Source of the DNA: Bacillota bacterium
GTDB lineage: Bacteria > Bacillota > Clostridia > Tissierellales > Peptoniphilaceae
Assembly: GCA_023394045.1 (NCBI GenBank)
Contig: JAEXBN010000021.1
Location: 1 to 42,525, forward strand
DNA length: 42,525 nucleotides
Direction: 5' to 3'
In this document: in pieces, positions 27,531-35,760 of the stretch
Numbering within the stretch: the stretch's first letter is position 1
Layout: each line of letters starts with the position of its first letter
Notes under the pieces: model-generated
Told to the model about the DNA's origin: nothing
The model's database searches: none
Seen by the model: the letters and a program-made list of their open reading frames with translations, nothing else
Program-made: the position numbers and the translations under genes

Positions 27531-27579
27531 GTTAACTACATGACTAACTAACTATAGTGCGACACATCGCCAGCGTCAA
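27531..27579 (-). promoter_or_regulatory. Promoter and likely operator of the GntR operon
   Basis: On the minus strand: TTGACG (27579-27574), a 17-nt spacer, TATAGT (27556-27551). Directly downstream, 27552-27531 holds AGTTAGT-type repeats forming a partial dyad (GTTA...TAAC at its ends). A repressor bound here would cover the transcription start, fitting autoregulation by the GntR protein. Confidence 0.65.
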
Positions 27580-27735
27580 GTCGTGCAAAAAAATTTGTGT
27601 GTACCATGCAAAATCGGAATCGTCAAGCCTGGTTGATCGTCATCGAACGCGCCAAACCGCGCAGAGATTCATGCAGATCATCAAGCGAGTCATAAAGATG
27701 ACAGTCATGTCCATCAAGATGAGACAGAAGAGGTA
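27580..27735. other. Intergenic, no gene seen
   Basis: Between the divergent GntR and wall-enzyme promoters I see no convincing gene or repeat. Confidence 0.5.
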
Positions 27736-27802
27736 TTGACAAGCTGTAACCTATTTGTTACATTTGTTCCGATCTTGTTACAAAGTTTAAGAAATCTTAA
27801 AT
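27736..27802 (+). promoter_or_regulatory. Promoter region with WalR-type box before the first wall enzyme
   Basis: TGTAAC (27745-27750), five bases, TGTTAC (27756-27761) fits the published WalR pattern TGTWAH-N5-TGTWAH exactly; a further TGTTAC lies at 27776. Two promoters are possible. One is TTGACA (27736-27741) with 17 nt to TACATT (27759), which would put the box inside the promoter. The other is TTGTTA (27775) with 16 nt to TTAAAT (27797), which would put it upstream as an activator site. Confidence 0.6.
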
Positions 27803-27899
27803 TGATGATGAATGAATCGACCGATGATTCGCATCAATTGACGCAGGAAAACGCGGAGATCGCATGGGTGCCGCGCGTTTTTCTGGGGGAGGAGAGACG

Positions 27900-29384
27900 A
27901 TGAAAATAACGTATCAAAAGCATTTTATGGCGCTTCCGATTGCCAGCCTGATGCTGGCAACAGCGCTGCTGGCGCAGCCGGTTCAGGCGGATGCACCGGC
28001 TCAGGACGTGTGGCTCAGTGAAGAGAGCGCATTGGAGCTGACCTCAGAGCAGAGTGCGGAAGGGGTTCGCCGTGCAGCATCCTCGGATGAGGAAGCAGGC
28101 GATGCGGCTTCCGGACACACCGCATCTGACGAGGAGACGGAAAGCGCAGTGGAGCGCGAAGCCGTAAAGGCCAAAGTGGCGGATTGGACCGGATGGGGAA
28201 CCATCGAAGGCAAGGGCCGCATTTATAAAACAGAAGAGGGAAATCTCACCGGTTTTCAAGAGATCGGGGGAGAGCTCTATCTGTTTGGCGAAGACGGCAT
28301 TCTTCATCAGGATAACGCCTGGGTTCATACGGAGCGCGGATGGGTATTTCCAAACGCCACCGGAAAGATTTACCGCGATCAGATCATCACGTTCGGATCG
28401 CAGGTCGCATACTACATGGATCATGACGGGACGATCGCCACAGGTTTCCGCGAAGTGGGCGATCAGCTGATGTATTTTAATGCAAACGGGATGCGCAATC
28501 ATGATAACGCGTGGGTGGACACCGAGCGCGGCAAGGTGTTCGTCAATGCGAAGGGGCTGGTGTATCGCGACCAGATGATTACCTTCGGTCCCAACGTCGC
28601 TTTTTATATGGGTCATGATGGGACGATCGAAACGGGGATTCATCAGGTGGGCAACCAGCTGTTCAATTTCCGCGCAGATGGCCAGCGCAGCCAGTCCGAG
28701 GGATGGATGGAGACAGAGAACGGCCGCGTGTACGTCAATGCGCAGGGGAAGGTCTTCCAAAACCAACTCATTACCTTCGGCTCCCGCACGGCGTACTATA
28801 TGGGTGCGGACGGCGTTCCGGTGACCGGAATGGTCGAAGCCAACGGGACCGTCTACCGCATGACCGGAAAAGATGGGACGCTTTTCGTGCAAGCCGGACC
28901 GTATTCGTATAAAGGAAAAGAATATTATGCGGATGCGAAGGGATATCCCTTCCGGGATCAAATTTTGACAATCGATGGGGTGGACTATTATTATGGCAAG
29001 GATGGCGCCAAGGTCACGTCGGATTTTGAGCGCAATGGCATGGCGTATTCGCTGAATCGCTCGACCGGCGCGATTGCCAGTGTGAAGGAGAAGACGCCGG
29101 AAGCCCCGCGGATCTACTCGCTGCGGGATCTGCAATTCCAAGGCGTGATCAATTGGAGCGGCTATAAGTTCACTTATTATTCGCAGAGCGTTTTGCCGGG
29201 ACCGGGGCTTCGGATTCCGGGACGCCATGTCAATGAAGCGGGTTATGTCGCCGATGGTGACGGCTATATCGTTCTGGCGAATGATGCACCGAAAGGCACC
29301 GTGATTCCTACCCCGTTCGGGTACATGGGGAAGGTGTACGACCGCGGTACGGTAGGAAACCATTTTGATGTCTATACGCGCTAA
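27900..29384 (+). CDS. Secreted wall-binding protein with C-terminal 3D-like (double-psi barrel) domain
   Basis: 494 aa. The signal peptide ends near PVQADA. An acidic Ser/Glu-rich stretch follows to about residue 95, then four or more ~60-residue binding repeats, each with a line like RDQIITFG, YYM and DG. The C-terminus (from about WSGYKFTYYSQ; LPGPGLRIPGRHV, GYVADGDGYIVLAND, GKVYDRG, FDVYT) looks like the 3D/RlpA-like double-psi barrel found in peptidoglycan lytic enzymes, with Asp residues in KVYDRG and DVYT as candidate catalytic residues. GGGGAGGAG precedes the ATG at 27900; the frame is open further upstream but without a site. Probably a muralytic or wall-modifying enzyme. First of four such genes. 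Confidence 0.85.
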   Translation: MKITYQKHFMALPIASLMLATALLAQPVQADAPAQDVWLSEESALELTSEQSAEGVRRAASSDEEAGDAASGHTASDEETESAVEREAVKAKVADWTGWGTIEGKGRIYKTEEGNLTGFQEIGGELYLFGEDGILHQDNAWVHTERGWVFPNATGKIYRDQIITFGSQVAYYMDHDGTIATGFREVGDQLMYFNANGMRNHDNAWVDTERGKVFVNAKGLVYRDQMITFGPNVAFYMGHDGTIETGIHQVGNQLFNFRADGQRSQSEGWMETENGRVYVNAQGKVFQNQLITFGSRTAYYMGADGVPVTGMVEANGTVYRMTGKDGTLFVQAGPYSYKGKEYYADAKGYPFRDQILTIDGVDYYYGKDGAKVTSDFERNGMAYSLNRSTGAIASVKEKTPEAPRIYSLRDLQFQGVINWSGYKFTYYSQSVLPGPGLRIPGRHVNEAGYVADGDGYIVLANDAPKGTVIPTPFGYMGKVYDRGTVGNHFDVYTR

Positions 29385-29461
29385 GGCGTGTTGAATGGGA
29401 AGGCGTGTTTGGCGCTCAAGCATGTGAGGGATGGCGTGCTGGAGCCGGAAAGGAAGGTTGG

Positions 29462-30730
29462 ATGGATTCTCAGTGGAAGCATTCACGCCGGGCAGGAATA
29501 GCTCTCCTGCTCGGCGTTGTGTTGGCGGCAGCGCCCGTTCAGGTGGTCAGAGCGGATCATACGGCGGGAAACCAGGTGGCGCAAAATGCGGAGGCTCAGG
29601 GCTTCGGAACGGTCAATGGGACTGCGGCGAACCAAGTGGAGCAGCAGATCGCATTAAAGGATGGGGCAAAAGAAGATCAGTCGTTCCTGAAGGAAGAGAA
29701 TGGGGAACTGCATCTCTACGATTCCGCGGGAAACTTGATCCGCGCGAGCCACTGGGTCAAGTACAATGGTAAAATGTATTTCCCGAACAAAGACGGCTCT
29801 TTGTACCGCAATGCGATTTTATATTTTGGCGATCGTCCTGCCTACTATGTCAATGAAGACGGCGAGCGGACGAATGGCCGCGTTTGGATGAACGGAAAGC
29901 TGCGCTATTTCTATGAATCCGGAGAACGGGTTGACCAGATGGCGACGGACAATGCGTTTGTCTGGGATGGAACCGGCTGGATTTTTCCGAACGCTGAAGG
30001 TGTGCTGTATCACGATCAGTTCATCTGCTTCGGTCCTTCCATCCGCTATTATATGGATAGCCAGGGGCGCATCGCCTCCGGACTGGTTCCGGCCAATGGG
30101 ACGGTGTACCGGATGACCGGAGAAGATGGTCAGCTGCTGCGCGAGTCCAGCGCATATACCTATGAGGGAAAATGGTACTTTTCGAAGCCGGATGGGGAGC
30201 CTTACCGCAATCAGATCATCAGCTTTGGGTCGACGCGGTATTATATGGGTTCAGATGGCGCGCGTGTGGACGGCAAGGTGACCATCGACGGGAAGGAATA
30301 TATTGCGGATGTCGCAGCGGGAACCGTTGAAAAAGTGCACAACTATGATTTTGTGTGGCCGGTGGCCGGCGTAACCCGGATCTCTTCACCGTTTGGTCCG
30401 CGCTGGGGCAGCATGCATAATGGCGTGGATATTCCGGCGCCGATTGGGACGCCGATTCGTTCGGCTCAGACCGGCGTGGTCATGGAGACCGGAACGGGAA
30501 ATTCCGTTGGCAACTATATTGAAATCAAGGGCGATGATGGTTACTTCACCAACTATTTCCATCTGAGCGCCATTCAAGTTCGTCCGGGACAGCGCATTAC
30601 CGAGGGAGAGCAGATCGGGCTGATGGGTTCGACCGGCGATTCCACCGGATCTCATCTGCATTTCGAAGTGCGGACGGGAGACAGCTGGGGCGAGGCGCAT
30701 GACCCGCTGAGCTATCAATTTGAGTATTGA
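29462..30730 (+). CDS. Secreted M23 (LytM-type) endopeptidase with wall-binding repeats
   Basis: 422 aa. Signal peptide to about VVRADH, a Gln/Asn-rich spacer, then three of the shared binding repeats (RNAILYFG, HDQFICFG, RNQIISFG lines). The C-terminal ~125 residues are an M23 metallopeptidase: SSPFGPRWG, HNGVDI with the first zinc His and Asp, NYFHL, and SHLHFEV with the last zinc His. It should cut peptide cross-bridges in peptidoglycan. GGAAAGGAAGG precedes the ATG at 29462. The gap from the previous gene is 77 nt with no terminator, so both are probably co-transcribed. Confidence 0.92.
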   Translation: MDSQWKHSRRAGIALLLGVVLAAAPVQVVRADHTAGNQVAQNAEAQGFGTVNGTAANQVEQQIALKDGAKEDQSFLKEENGELHLYDSAGNLIRASHWVKYNGKMYFPNKDGSLYRNAILYFGDRPAYYVNEDGERTNGRVWMNGKLRYFYESGERVDQMATDNAFVWDGTGWIFPNAEGVLYHDQFICFGPSIRYYMDSQGRIASGLVPANGTVYRMTGEDGQLLRESSAYTYEGKWYFSKPDGEPYRNQIISFGSTRYYMGSDGARVDGKVTIDGKEYIADVAAGTVEKVHNYDFVWPVAGVTRISSPFGPRWGSMHNGVDIPAPIGTPIRSAQTGVVMETGTGNSVGNYIEIKGDDGYFTNYFHLSAIQVRPGQRITEGEQIGLMGSTGDSTGSHLHFEVRTGDSWGEAHDPLSYQFEY

Positions 30731-30809
30731 TGCAGGAGGGCATGCGGAGAAGCCCCTGATGGGTTGCTAGAAACAAAAAAGGATGCACCACGGCATCATC
30801 CACTGACGC

Positions 30810-30852
30810 AGCGCAGACCCTTCGATTTCGACGAAGGGTCTGCGCTTTTTTT
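30810..30852 (+). terminator. Terminator after the M23 gene
   Basis: AGCGCAGACCCTTCG (30810-30824) pairs with CGAAGGGTCTGCGCT (30832-30846), then a run of seven T. Strong intrinsic terminator. Confidence 0.92.
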
Positions 30853-31110
30853 AGAAGCCGATGTTCAATTTTGTCCGATAAGCTCTCTTTTGAGAGCACA
30901 GGGCGACGGTTTTGAGCGGGGGTAGCGATGCTTTCAGGGGATGGGCAATCGTTTTGGAGGATGATGTGATAAAATAAAGAAAAATCTGGAATTTGCCTTA
31001 AAGTTTGGCGTTGGTCTTAACCAGTTGGGCGCTTGCCTTGGTCTGTACTGTTTGACTTTATGGGGCGGATACAATCGAATCGGGAAGTCTCCCGTTGGAA
31101 AGGAGAGACG
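30853..31110 (+). promoter_or_regulatory. Leader of the L,D-transpeptidase gene
   Basis: About 260 nt. The best promoter candidate is an extended -10, TGATAAAAT (30967-30975), without a clear -35. TACAAT at 31070 is an alternative. No WalR-type box was found here. Confidence 0.4.
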
Positions 31111-32961
31111 ATGAAAAAAAGATCTTGCGCGATCCGACGAATGGAAATTCTTGGGTTGGCGTTGGCGGCGGCGCTGGCAGTGCCGGGCGTGGCGCGAGCC
31201 GATCAGGCGGGGAGCAGCCAAGCTGCAGCCATCTTCGCATCGGAAGAGGGCACGAAGTCTTCGCAGGGGGAGCAGGGCGCTGATCGGGGGAGCGCTGGAG
31301 AAGGCAACACGCTGGCGGCGGAACCGGAATCGGAAACTTTTTCTTCTGATGCAGGCGAAGCCTCGGAGGCGGGTTCTGAGACGGAAGATGTGGCGGGAAC
31401 GCCTTCGGAGCTGGCACCGGACGAGGCGGAGCATGAGGCGGTGCGCGCGGCCGTGTCGGCTAGCGAGAAAGTAAAATACACGTCGAAGGACGACTCCTTT
31501 TATCGCGGGGGAAAGAAACTGACGAATCAGTGGGTGGAACTGTACGGGAAACGCTATTTCGCGGATGCCAATGGGCATCCGTACCGGAACCGTTTCATCA
31601 CTTTCGGATCAGGGGTCGCCTACTATATGGGCTCGACGGGCATCATGCAGACCGGATTTGTGGAGATTCAAGGGAATCTATATTATTTTGAAGAGTCCGG
31701 AAGCAAGGCGGGACGCTTGGCGATGAGCAATCGATGGACGCAAACCCCAAAAGGCGAAGTCTTTCCAAATGCAGAGGGCGTGATCTATCGCGATCGGTTC
31801 CTGACGTTCGGACCGAAGATCAGCGTGTATGTGGATGAGAATGGAGTGCGTGCCCATGGTCCCCGAATGATTGATGGGGCGATGGTGGATCTGGACTCCC
31901 ACGGCCAGCTGATTAAGAAGGCGCATCGCTATGATGTGAATGGAAAGAGATATTACGCGAAATCGGATGGCATGCCTTATCGGAGCCAGTGGCTTTCCTT
32001 TGGGCAGGAACATTGGCGTCTAGCGGGAAAGGACGGAAGCATCCAAAAAGGGATCGTTCCCTTCGATGGAACCGTGTATCGATTGGATGAAAAAAGCGGA
32101 GACCTGGTGCGGAAGAGTTCGGCATATTCGTATAACGGAAAGAATTATTTTTCCCGCCCGAATGGTATGCCGTATCGGAATCAGGTGCTGACCTTCGGAC
32201 CGAATAAAGCCATTTACATGGGTGCGGATGGCAGCCAGCAATATGGGTTGATCGATGCTGGAGATGAAGCCTATTATGCGGATGTAAAGAGCGGCAATTT
32301 GCTGCGGAATGCCGGACTCTTTTCTGTCAGCGGAAAAGTGTATTACAGTGATCGTTCCTATGCCCTGGCGAAGGGATGGGTGAATCGCGGAGGCCACAGT
32401 TACTATTTTGATCCCTCGGCGGATCTGCCAGCGCGGGTGGAAGATGCGATTCGAACCATCGGCGGAATCACCTATCAGTTTGATGAGAATGGGGACGCAA
32501 CGCGCATTGCCGTGGCGAGCGAGCCGGGAGAGTGGACGTATGCCGGCGGGTATTTGTCGGGGCCGGCGGTCACCGATCAGTATGTGGGATCGCGCGTGGT
32601 CATCGTGAGTCTGCGCCATCAGTACATGACCATCATCAGCGACGGCGAAGTGGCGCTACAGACGGCGATCATCTCGGGGAAGCCGAAGACGCCGACGGTG
32701 CGCGGAAATTTCAGCGTGCAGTATATGGAGAGGGATACCTATCTGAAGGGACCAACTTGGAATTCCCACGTGGAGTATTGGGTTCCGTTTTACGGCGGAT
32801 ATGGCATCCACGATGCGCCGTGGCAGAGCTCCTATAATTTTTATCGCGACAGTGGAGCCAATACCTGGGTGGGCAGCCATGGCTGCGTGAACGTGCCGTC
32901 TTCGGTCATGCCCCGTGTGTATCAGCTTCTATATACCGGAACGCCGGTGATCGTGTACTAA
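31111..32961 (+). CDS. Secreted L,D-transpeptidase (YkuD) with wall-binding repeats
   Basis: 616 aa. Signal peptide (ending GVARADQA), a long Glu/Ser/Ala-rich acidic linker to about residue 125, then four or more binding repeats (RNRFITFG, RDRFLTFG, RSQWLSFG, RNQVLTFG lines). The C-terminal ~125 residues are a YkuD domain: RVVIVSLRHQYMTI, the conserved His in GIHDAPW, and the active-site motif GSHGCVNVP with the nucleophile Cys. It would form 3-3 cross-links or attach proteins in the wall. GGAAAGGAGAG precedes the ATG at 31111; the frame is open from 31033 but the signal peptide supports the later start. Confidence 0.92.
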   Translation: MKKRSCAIRRMEILGLALAAALAVPGVARADQAGSSQAAAIFASEEGTKSSQGEQGADRGSAGEGNTLAAEPESETFSSDAGEASEAGSETEDVAGTPSELAPDEAEHEAVRAAVSASEKVKYTSKDDSFYRGGKKLTNQWVELYGKRYFADANGHPYRNRFITFGSGVAYYMGSTGIMQTGFVEIQGNLYYFEESGSKAGRLAMSNRWTQTPKGEVFPNAEGVIYRDRFLTFGPKISVYVDENGVRAHGPRMIDGAMVDLDSHGQLIKKAHRYDVNGKRYYAKSDGMPYRSQWLSFGQEHWRLAGKDGSIQKGIVPFDGTVYRLDEKSGDLVRKSSAYSYNGKNYFSRPNGMPYRNQVLTFGPNKAIYMGADGSQQYGLIDAGDEAYYADVKSGNLLRNAGLFSVSGKVYYSDRSYALAKGWVNRGGHSYYFDPSADLPARVEDAIRTIGGITYQFDENGDATRIAVASEPGEWTYAGGYLSGPAVTDQYVGSRVVIVSLRHQYMTIISDGEVALQTAIISGKPKTPTVRGNFSVQYMERDTYLKGPTWNSHVEYWVPFYGGYGIHDAPWQSSYNFYRDSGANTWVGSHGCVNVPSSVMPRVYQLLYTGTPVIVY

Positions 32962-33023
32962 TACCGCGTATTCGTGCTGCGCTTTTGCGTTGGAATCAGA
33001 GCCCATTGAAATGAGAAAGAGCG

Positions 33024-33056
33024 GAACCCAGAAAATACACTGGGTTCTGCTTTTTT
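33024..33056 (+). terminator. Terminator after the L,D-transpeptidase gene
   Basis: GAACCCAG (33024-33031) pairs with CTGGGTTC (33040-33047) around AAAATACA, then TGC and six T. Confidence 0.88.
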
Positions 33057-33058
33057 CT

Positions 33059-33109
33059 TTGCAGGGAACAGGATTTCCTGCTATCATGACGTTGTCACTA
33101 ATTTGTAAC
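33059..33109 (+). promoter_or_regulatory. Promoter and WalR-like box before the GH25 gene
   Basis: TTGCAG (33059-33064), a 17-nt spacer, TATCAT (33082-33087) with TG at 33079-33080 (extended -10). Just downstream, TGTCAC (33093-33098), five bases, TGTAAC (33104-33109) matches the WalR pattern except for one base in the first half. Its place over the start site would suit repression. Confidence 0.6.
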
Positions 33110-33161
33110 TTTTACGGAATGATTTTCGCGCGATACGGCGCACGGAAGAGGGGGAAGAACC

Positions 33162-35510
33162 ATGCAGAAGAAACAACGCGACCGGATGGTAGCCAAAGCG
33201 CTGTTGCTGAGCGCGGGCATGCTGGCGATTCCGACCGGGGTTCTCTTGGCGGATGGAGCGGGAATGGAGACCAGCCCGGCAGCACTGCCAGAGGAACCGG
33301 CGGGCGATGCTTATGAGTCGGAGCAAGTGGTCGATGATCGGATGGAAGAAGGGGGCGCCGATGAAGCGCAATCCTTAGAAGCCGGCGTTTCAGTCGAGCC
33401 GGAATCGGCAGAGACATTTGTTGCCGGAAAAATTCGTGCTGCGAAAGCGGTGGAATCCGAGACGGAAGACCCGTCGCCTGCGGCAGAAGAGCCCTCTCTT
33501 GCAGATCGCACCTATCCGTGGACGATCAGTGAACTACTGGAAGCCGGCGGTCTGGAGGATGTGCGCGAAGCCACGGAATCAGAGGCGGAAGGCGAATCTG
33601 AAGAAGCACATAAGCAGGCGGGAACGTCGGAGGCGGGACTCAAGGTTCTGGACACGCTGAAAACGCCGTCGGATGAGACGAAGAAAGCCGGGGAAGCGGA
33701 TCAAAACGAGCTGACGCCAGAAGAGCGCAAGGCGTTGGCTGAAGCGCTCAAAGATGCGGAAAACGCCGAAGAAAAAGAGGCGGTGAAAGCGAAAGCCGTG
33801 GTCACGGTGGCGCCGCCCAAGGCAGTGTCGGCGGAGGCCGTATCAAAGGGATTGTTTTATGATGCGTCGGGCAAGGTCATTGCGAACCGCTGGGTGGCCT
33901 ATCAGGGCGATTATTATTTCCCGAACGCGGATGGCGTGAGTTATGTGAGCCGCTTTATTACGTTTGGACCGAAAATCAGCTATTATATGGACGCTTCCGG
34001 GCGGATGCAGCGAGGCGTCATTTCCATCGGCGAGAAAAAATATCTGTTGGACGAATCCACGGCGATTCTCCATAAAGATAATGCTTGGGTGGTGCAATCC
34101 ACCGGAAGATATTTTCCCAATGCGCAGGGCGAGCTTTATCACGATCAGTTCATTACGTTTGGAGCCGGGAATGCCCACTATATGCTCAGTGATGGGCGTG
34201 AAGCGAGTGGCGTGACCCAGGTGGGCAAAAAGATGTATTTACTGGATAAGAATCGGGATAACCGTCTGCGCATGGATAATGCTTGGGTGCATTATGAAGG
34301 GAAAGATTATTTCCCGAATGCCAAAGGTGAGTTGTATCATGACCAGTTTATTACGTTCGGGAAGGACGGCGCTTTCTATATGGGCAGCGACGCGTCCAAA
34401 CAAACAGGCTTGATTGCGGTGGGAACCAAAACGTATCTTTTGGATCATAATGGAAAGCTGCAAAAGGAATTGCAGCCCGGCTTCCAGAAGATCAATGGGA
34501 ATCTGGTCTACGTCAACCCCAAAACGCATACGGTTGAGAAGAAGGCGCAGTGGGTTTTGGTCGGAGGAAAAGCCTATTTCCAAAATGAGGAGGGCATTCT
34601 TTATACCAATCGGAACATCAGTTTCGGGCCGGAAGTCAATTATTACATGGGTGCGGATGGTGCGACGACACCGGGGCTCCATGAAGTCGGCGGAAAATTG
34701 TATTTCTATGATCCGGCGCTTGGAAATAAGCGCCGTCTCGCGCAGGGAGAGATCACCTGGCAGGGAAAGAAGTACTATATTGGAAAAGATGGCAGCGTCA
34801 CGAGGAACGAGCTTATCGTGGTGGATAAAGAGCCGACGAAGGCGGATTCGACCGGGGCGCTGTCGGAAACGGATCGCTGTTTGGTGATCGATATTTCGAC
34901 CTTCCAGGAACCGAGCGATATTGATTATGATGCCATTTCCAAGCAGGTTAAAGGCGTGATCCTCCGCGCCGGCTATACGGGATGGGGAACGGGATGCGAC
35001 TATTACAAAGACGAGGATTTTGAGCGCCACTATAAGGAATTCAATGCGCGCCACATTCCGATGGGGGCGTATTGGTATAGCTGTGCGGATACGCCGGAAG
35101 AGGGGCGAGCCGAGGCAAAAGAGTTCCTCAAACTGGTTCAGGGCAAAAAGTTTTTGCTTCCGCTGTATTGGGATACGGAAGATGAGCATCATCAGCGTCC
35201 TGCGTCGAAGCAGCAGCTGACGGATACGGGGAAGGCCTTTTTGAGCACGTTGGAAGCCAATGGATATTATGCAGGAATTTATGGAAGCACTTCCTGGCTG
35301 AATACGGAACTCGATATGAATCAGCTGGATGATTATGATGTGTGGGTGGCGCACTACGGAGTGGCGCAGCCTTCCTATAAGGGAAACTATAATATGTGGC
35401 AGTTCACGTCTTCCTATCATCTTTCAGGATATAAGGGAAATCTGGACGCGAACTGGATGTATAAAGATTACCCGACGATTATTAAATCGAATGGCTTGAA
35501 TCATCTGTAA
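33162..35510 (+). CDS. Secreted GH25 muramidase with wall-binding repeats
   Basis: 782 aa, the largest of the four wall enzymes. A signal peptide (hydrophobic core LLLSAGMLAIPTGVLLA) is followed by about 190 acidic, Glu/Ala-rich residues, then four ~65-residue binding repeats, each with NAWV- or NRWV-like starts, YFPNA, DQFITFG and YYM. The C-terminal ~210 residues are a GH25 lysozyme: VIDISTFQ with a catalytic Asp, ILRAGYTGWGTG, MGAYWYSCA, and YWDTED with the catalytic Glu/Asp pair, then GIYGSTSWL and YNMWQFTSSY. It should cut the MurNAc-GlcNAc bond. GAGGGGGAAG precedes the ATG at 33162. Confidence 0.93.
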   Translation: MQKKQRDRMVAKALLLSAGMLAIPTGVLLADGAGMETSPAALPEEPAGDAYESEQVVDDRMEEGGADEAQSLEAGVSVEPESAETFVAGKIRAAKAVESETEDPSPAAEEPSLADRTYPWTISELLEAGGLEDVREATESEAEGESEEAHKQAGTSEAGLKVLDTLKTPSDETKKAGEADQNELTPEERKALAEALKDAENAEEKEAVKAKAVVTVAPPKAVSAEAVSKGLFYDASGKVIANRWVAYQGDYYFPNADGVSYVSRFITFGPKISYYMDASGRMQRGVISIGEKKYLLDESTAILHKDNAWVVQSTGRYFPNAQGELYHDQFITFGAGNAHYMLSDGREASGVTQVGKKMYLLDKNRDNRLRMDNAWVHYEGKDYFPNAKGELYHDQFITFGKDGAFYMGSDASKQTGLIAVGTKTYLLDHNGKLQKELQPGFQKINGNLVYVNPKTHTVEKKAQWVLVGGKAYFQNEEGILYTNRNISFGPEVNYYMGADGATTPGLHEVGGKLYFYDPALGNKRRLAQGEITWQGKKYYIGKDGSVTRNELIVVDKEPTKADSTGALSETDRCLVIDISTFQEPSDIDYDAISKQVKGVILRAGYTGWGTGCDYYKDEDFERHYKEFNARHIPMGAYWYSCADTPEEGRAEAKEFLKLVQGKKFLLPLYWDTEDEHHQRPASKQQLTDTGKAFLSTLEANGYYAGIYGSTSWLNTELDMNQLDDYDVWVAHYGVAQPSYKGNYNMWQFTSSYHLSGYKGNLDANWMYKDYPTIIKSNGLNHL

Positions 35511-35561
35511 ACGGTTGAAAAGTCCTGGAGCTGCGTTGCGCCGGGATGTAAAGCCGATGAG

Positions 35562-35610
35562 AAACGGAGAGTACGGCATGCCGGAGAGACATGTGGCGCT
35601 CTCCGTTTTT
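35562..35610 (+). terminator. Terminator after the GH25 gene
   Basis: AAACGGAGAG (35562-35571) pairs with CTCTCCGTTT (35599-35608) around a 27-nt loop that can fold further, followed by the rest of a T5 run. Confidence 0.75.
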
Positions 35611-35642
35611 GTCTGATTTTGTACCAGCAGGGATGACAGGGT

Positions 35643-35671
35643 TTAACAAGAACTCTGTTTCGGGATATAAT
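35643..35671 (+). promoter_or_regulatory. Promoter of the polysaccharide locus
   Basis: TTAACA (35643-35648), a 17-nt spacer, TATAAT (35666-35671), about 90 nt before the first start codon. Confidence 0.75.
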
Positions 35672-35760
35672 GAACAGAATGAGTTTGTCTGCGTGCGATG
35701 CATACGAGAGCCACGGCCAGTGGGACGCGCTGCATAGGAGAAAACTGCGGGGAGAATACG

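Noticed and set aside
27900..35510. Classical choline-binding proteins
   Set aside because: The repeats lack the GW-aromatic pattern and 20-residue period of choline-binding modules, so choline binding is not claimed.
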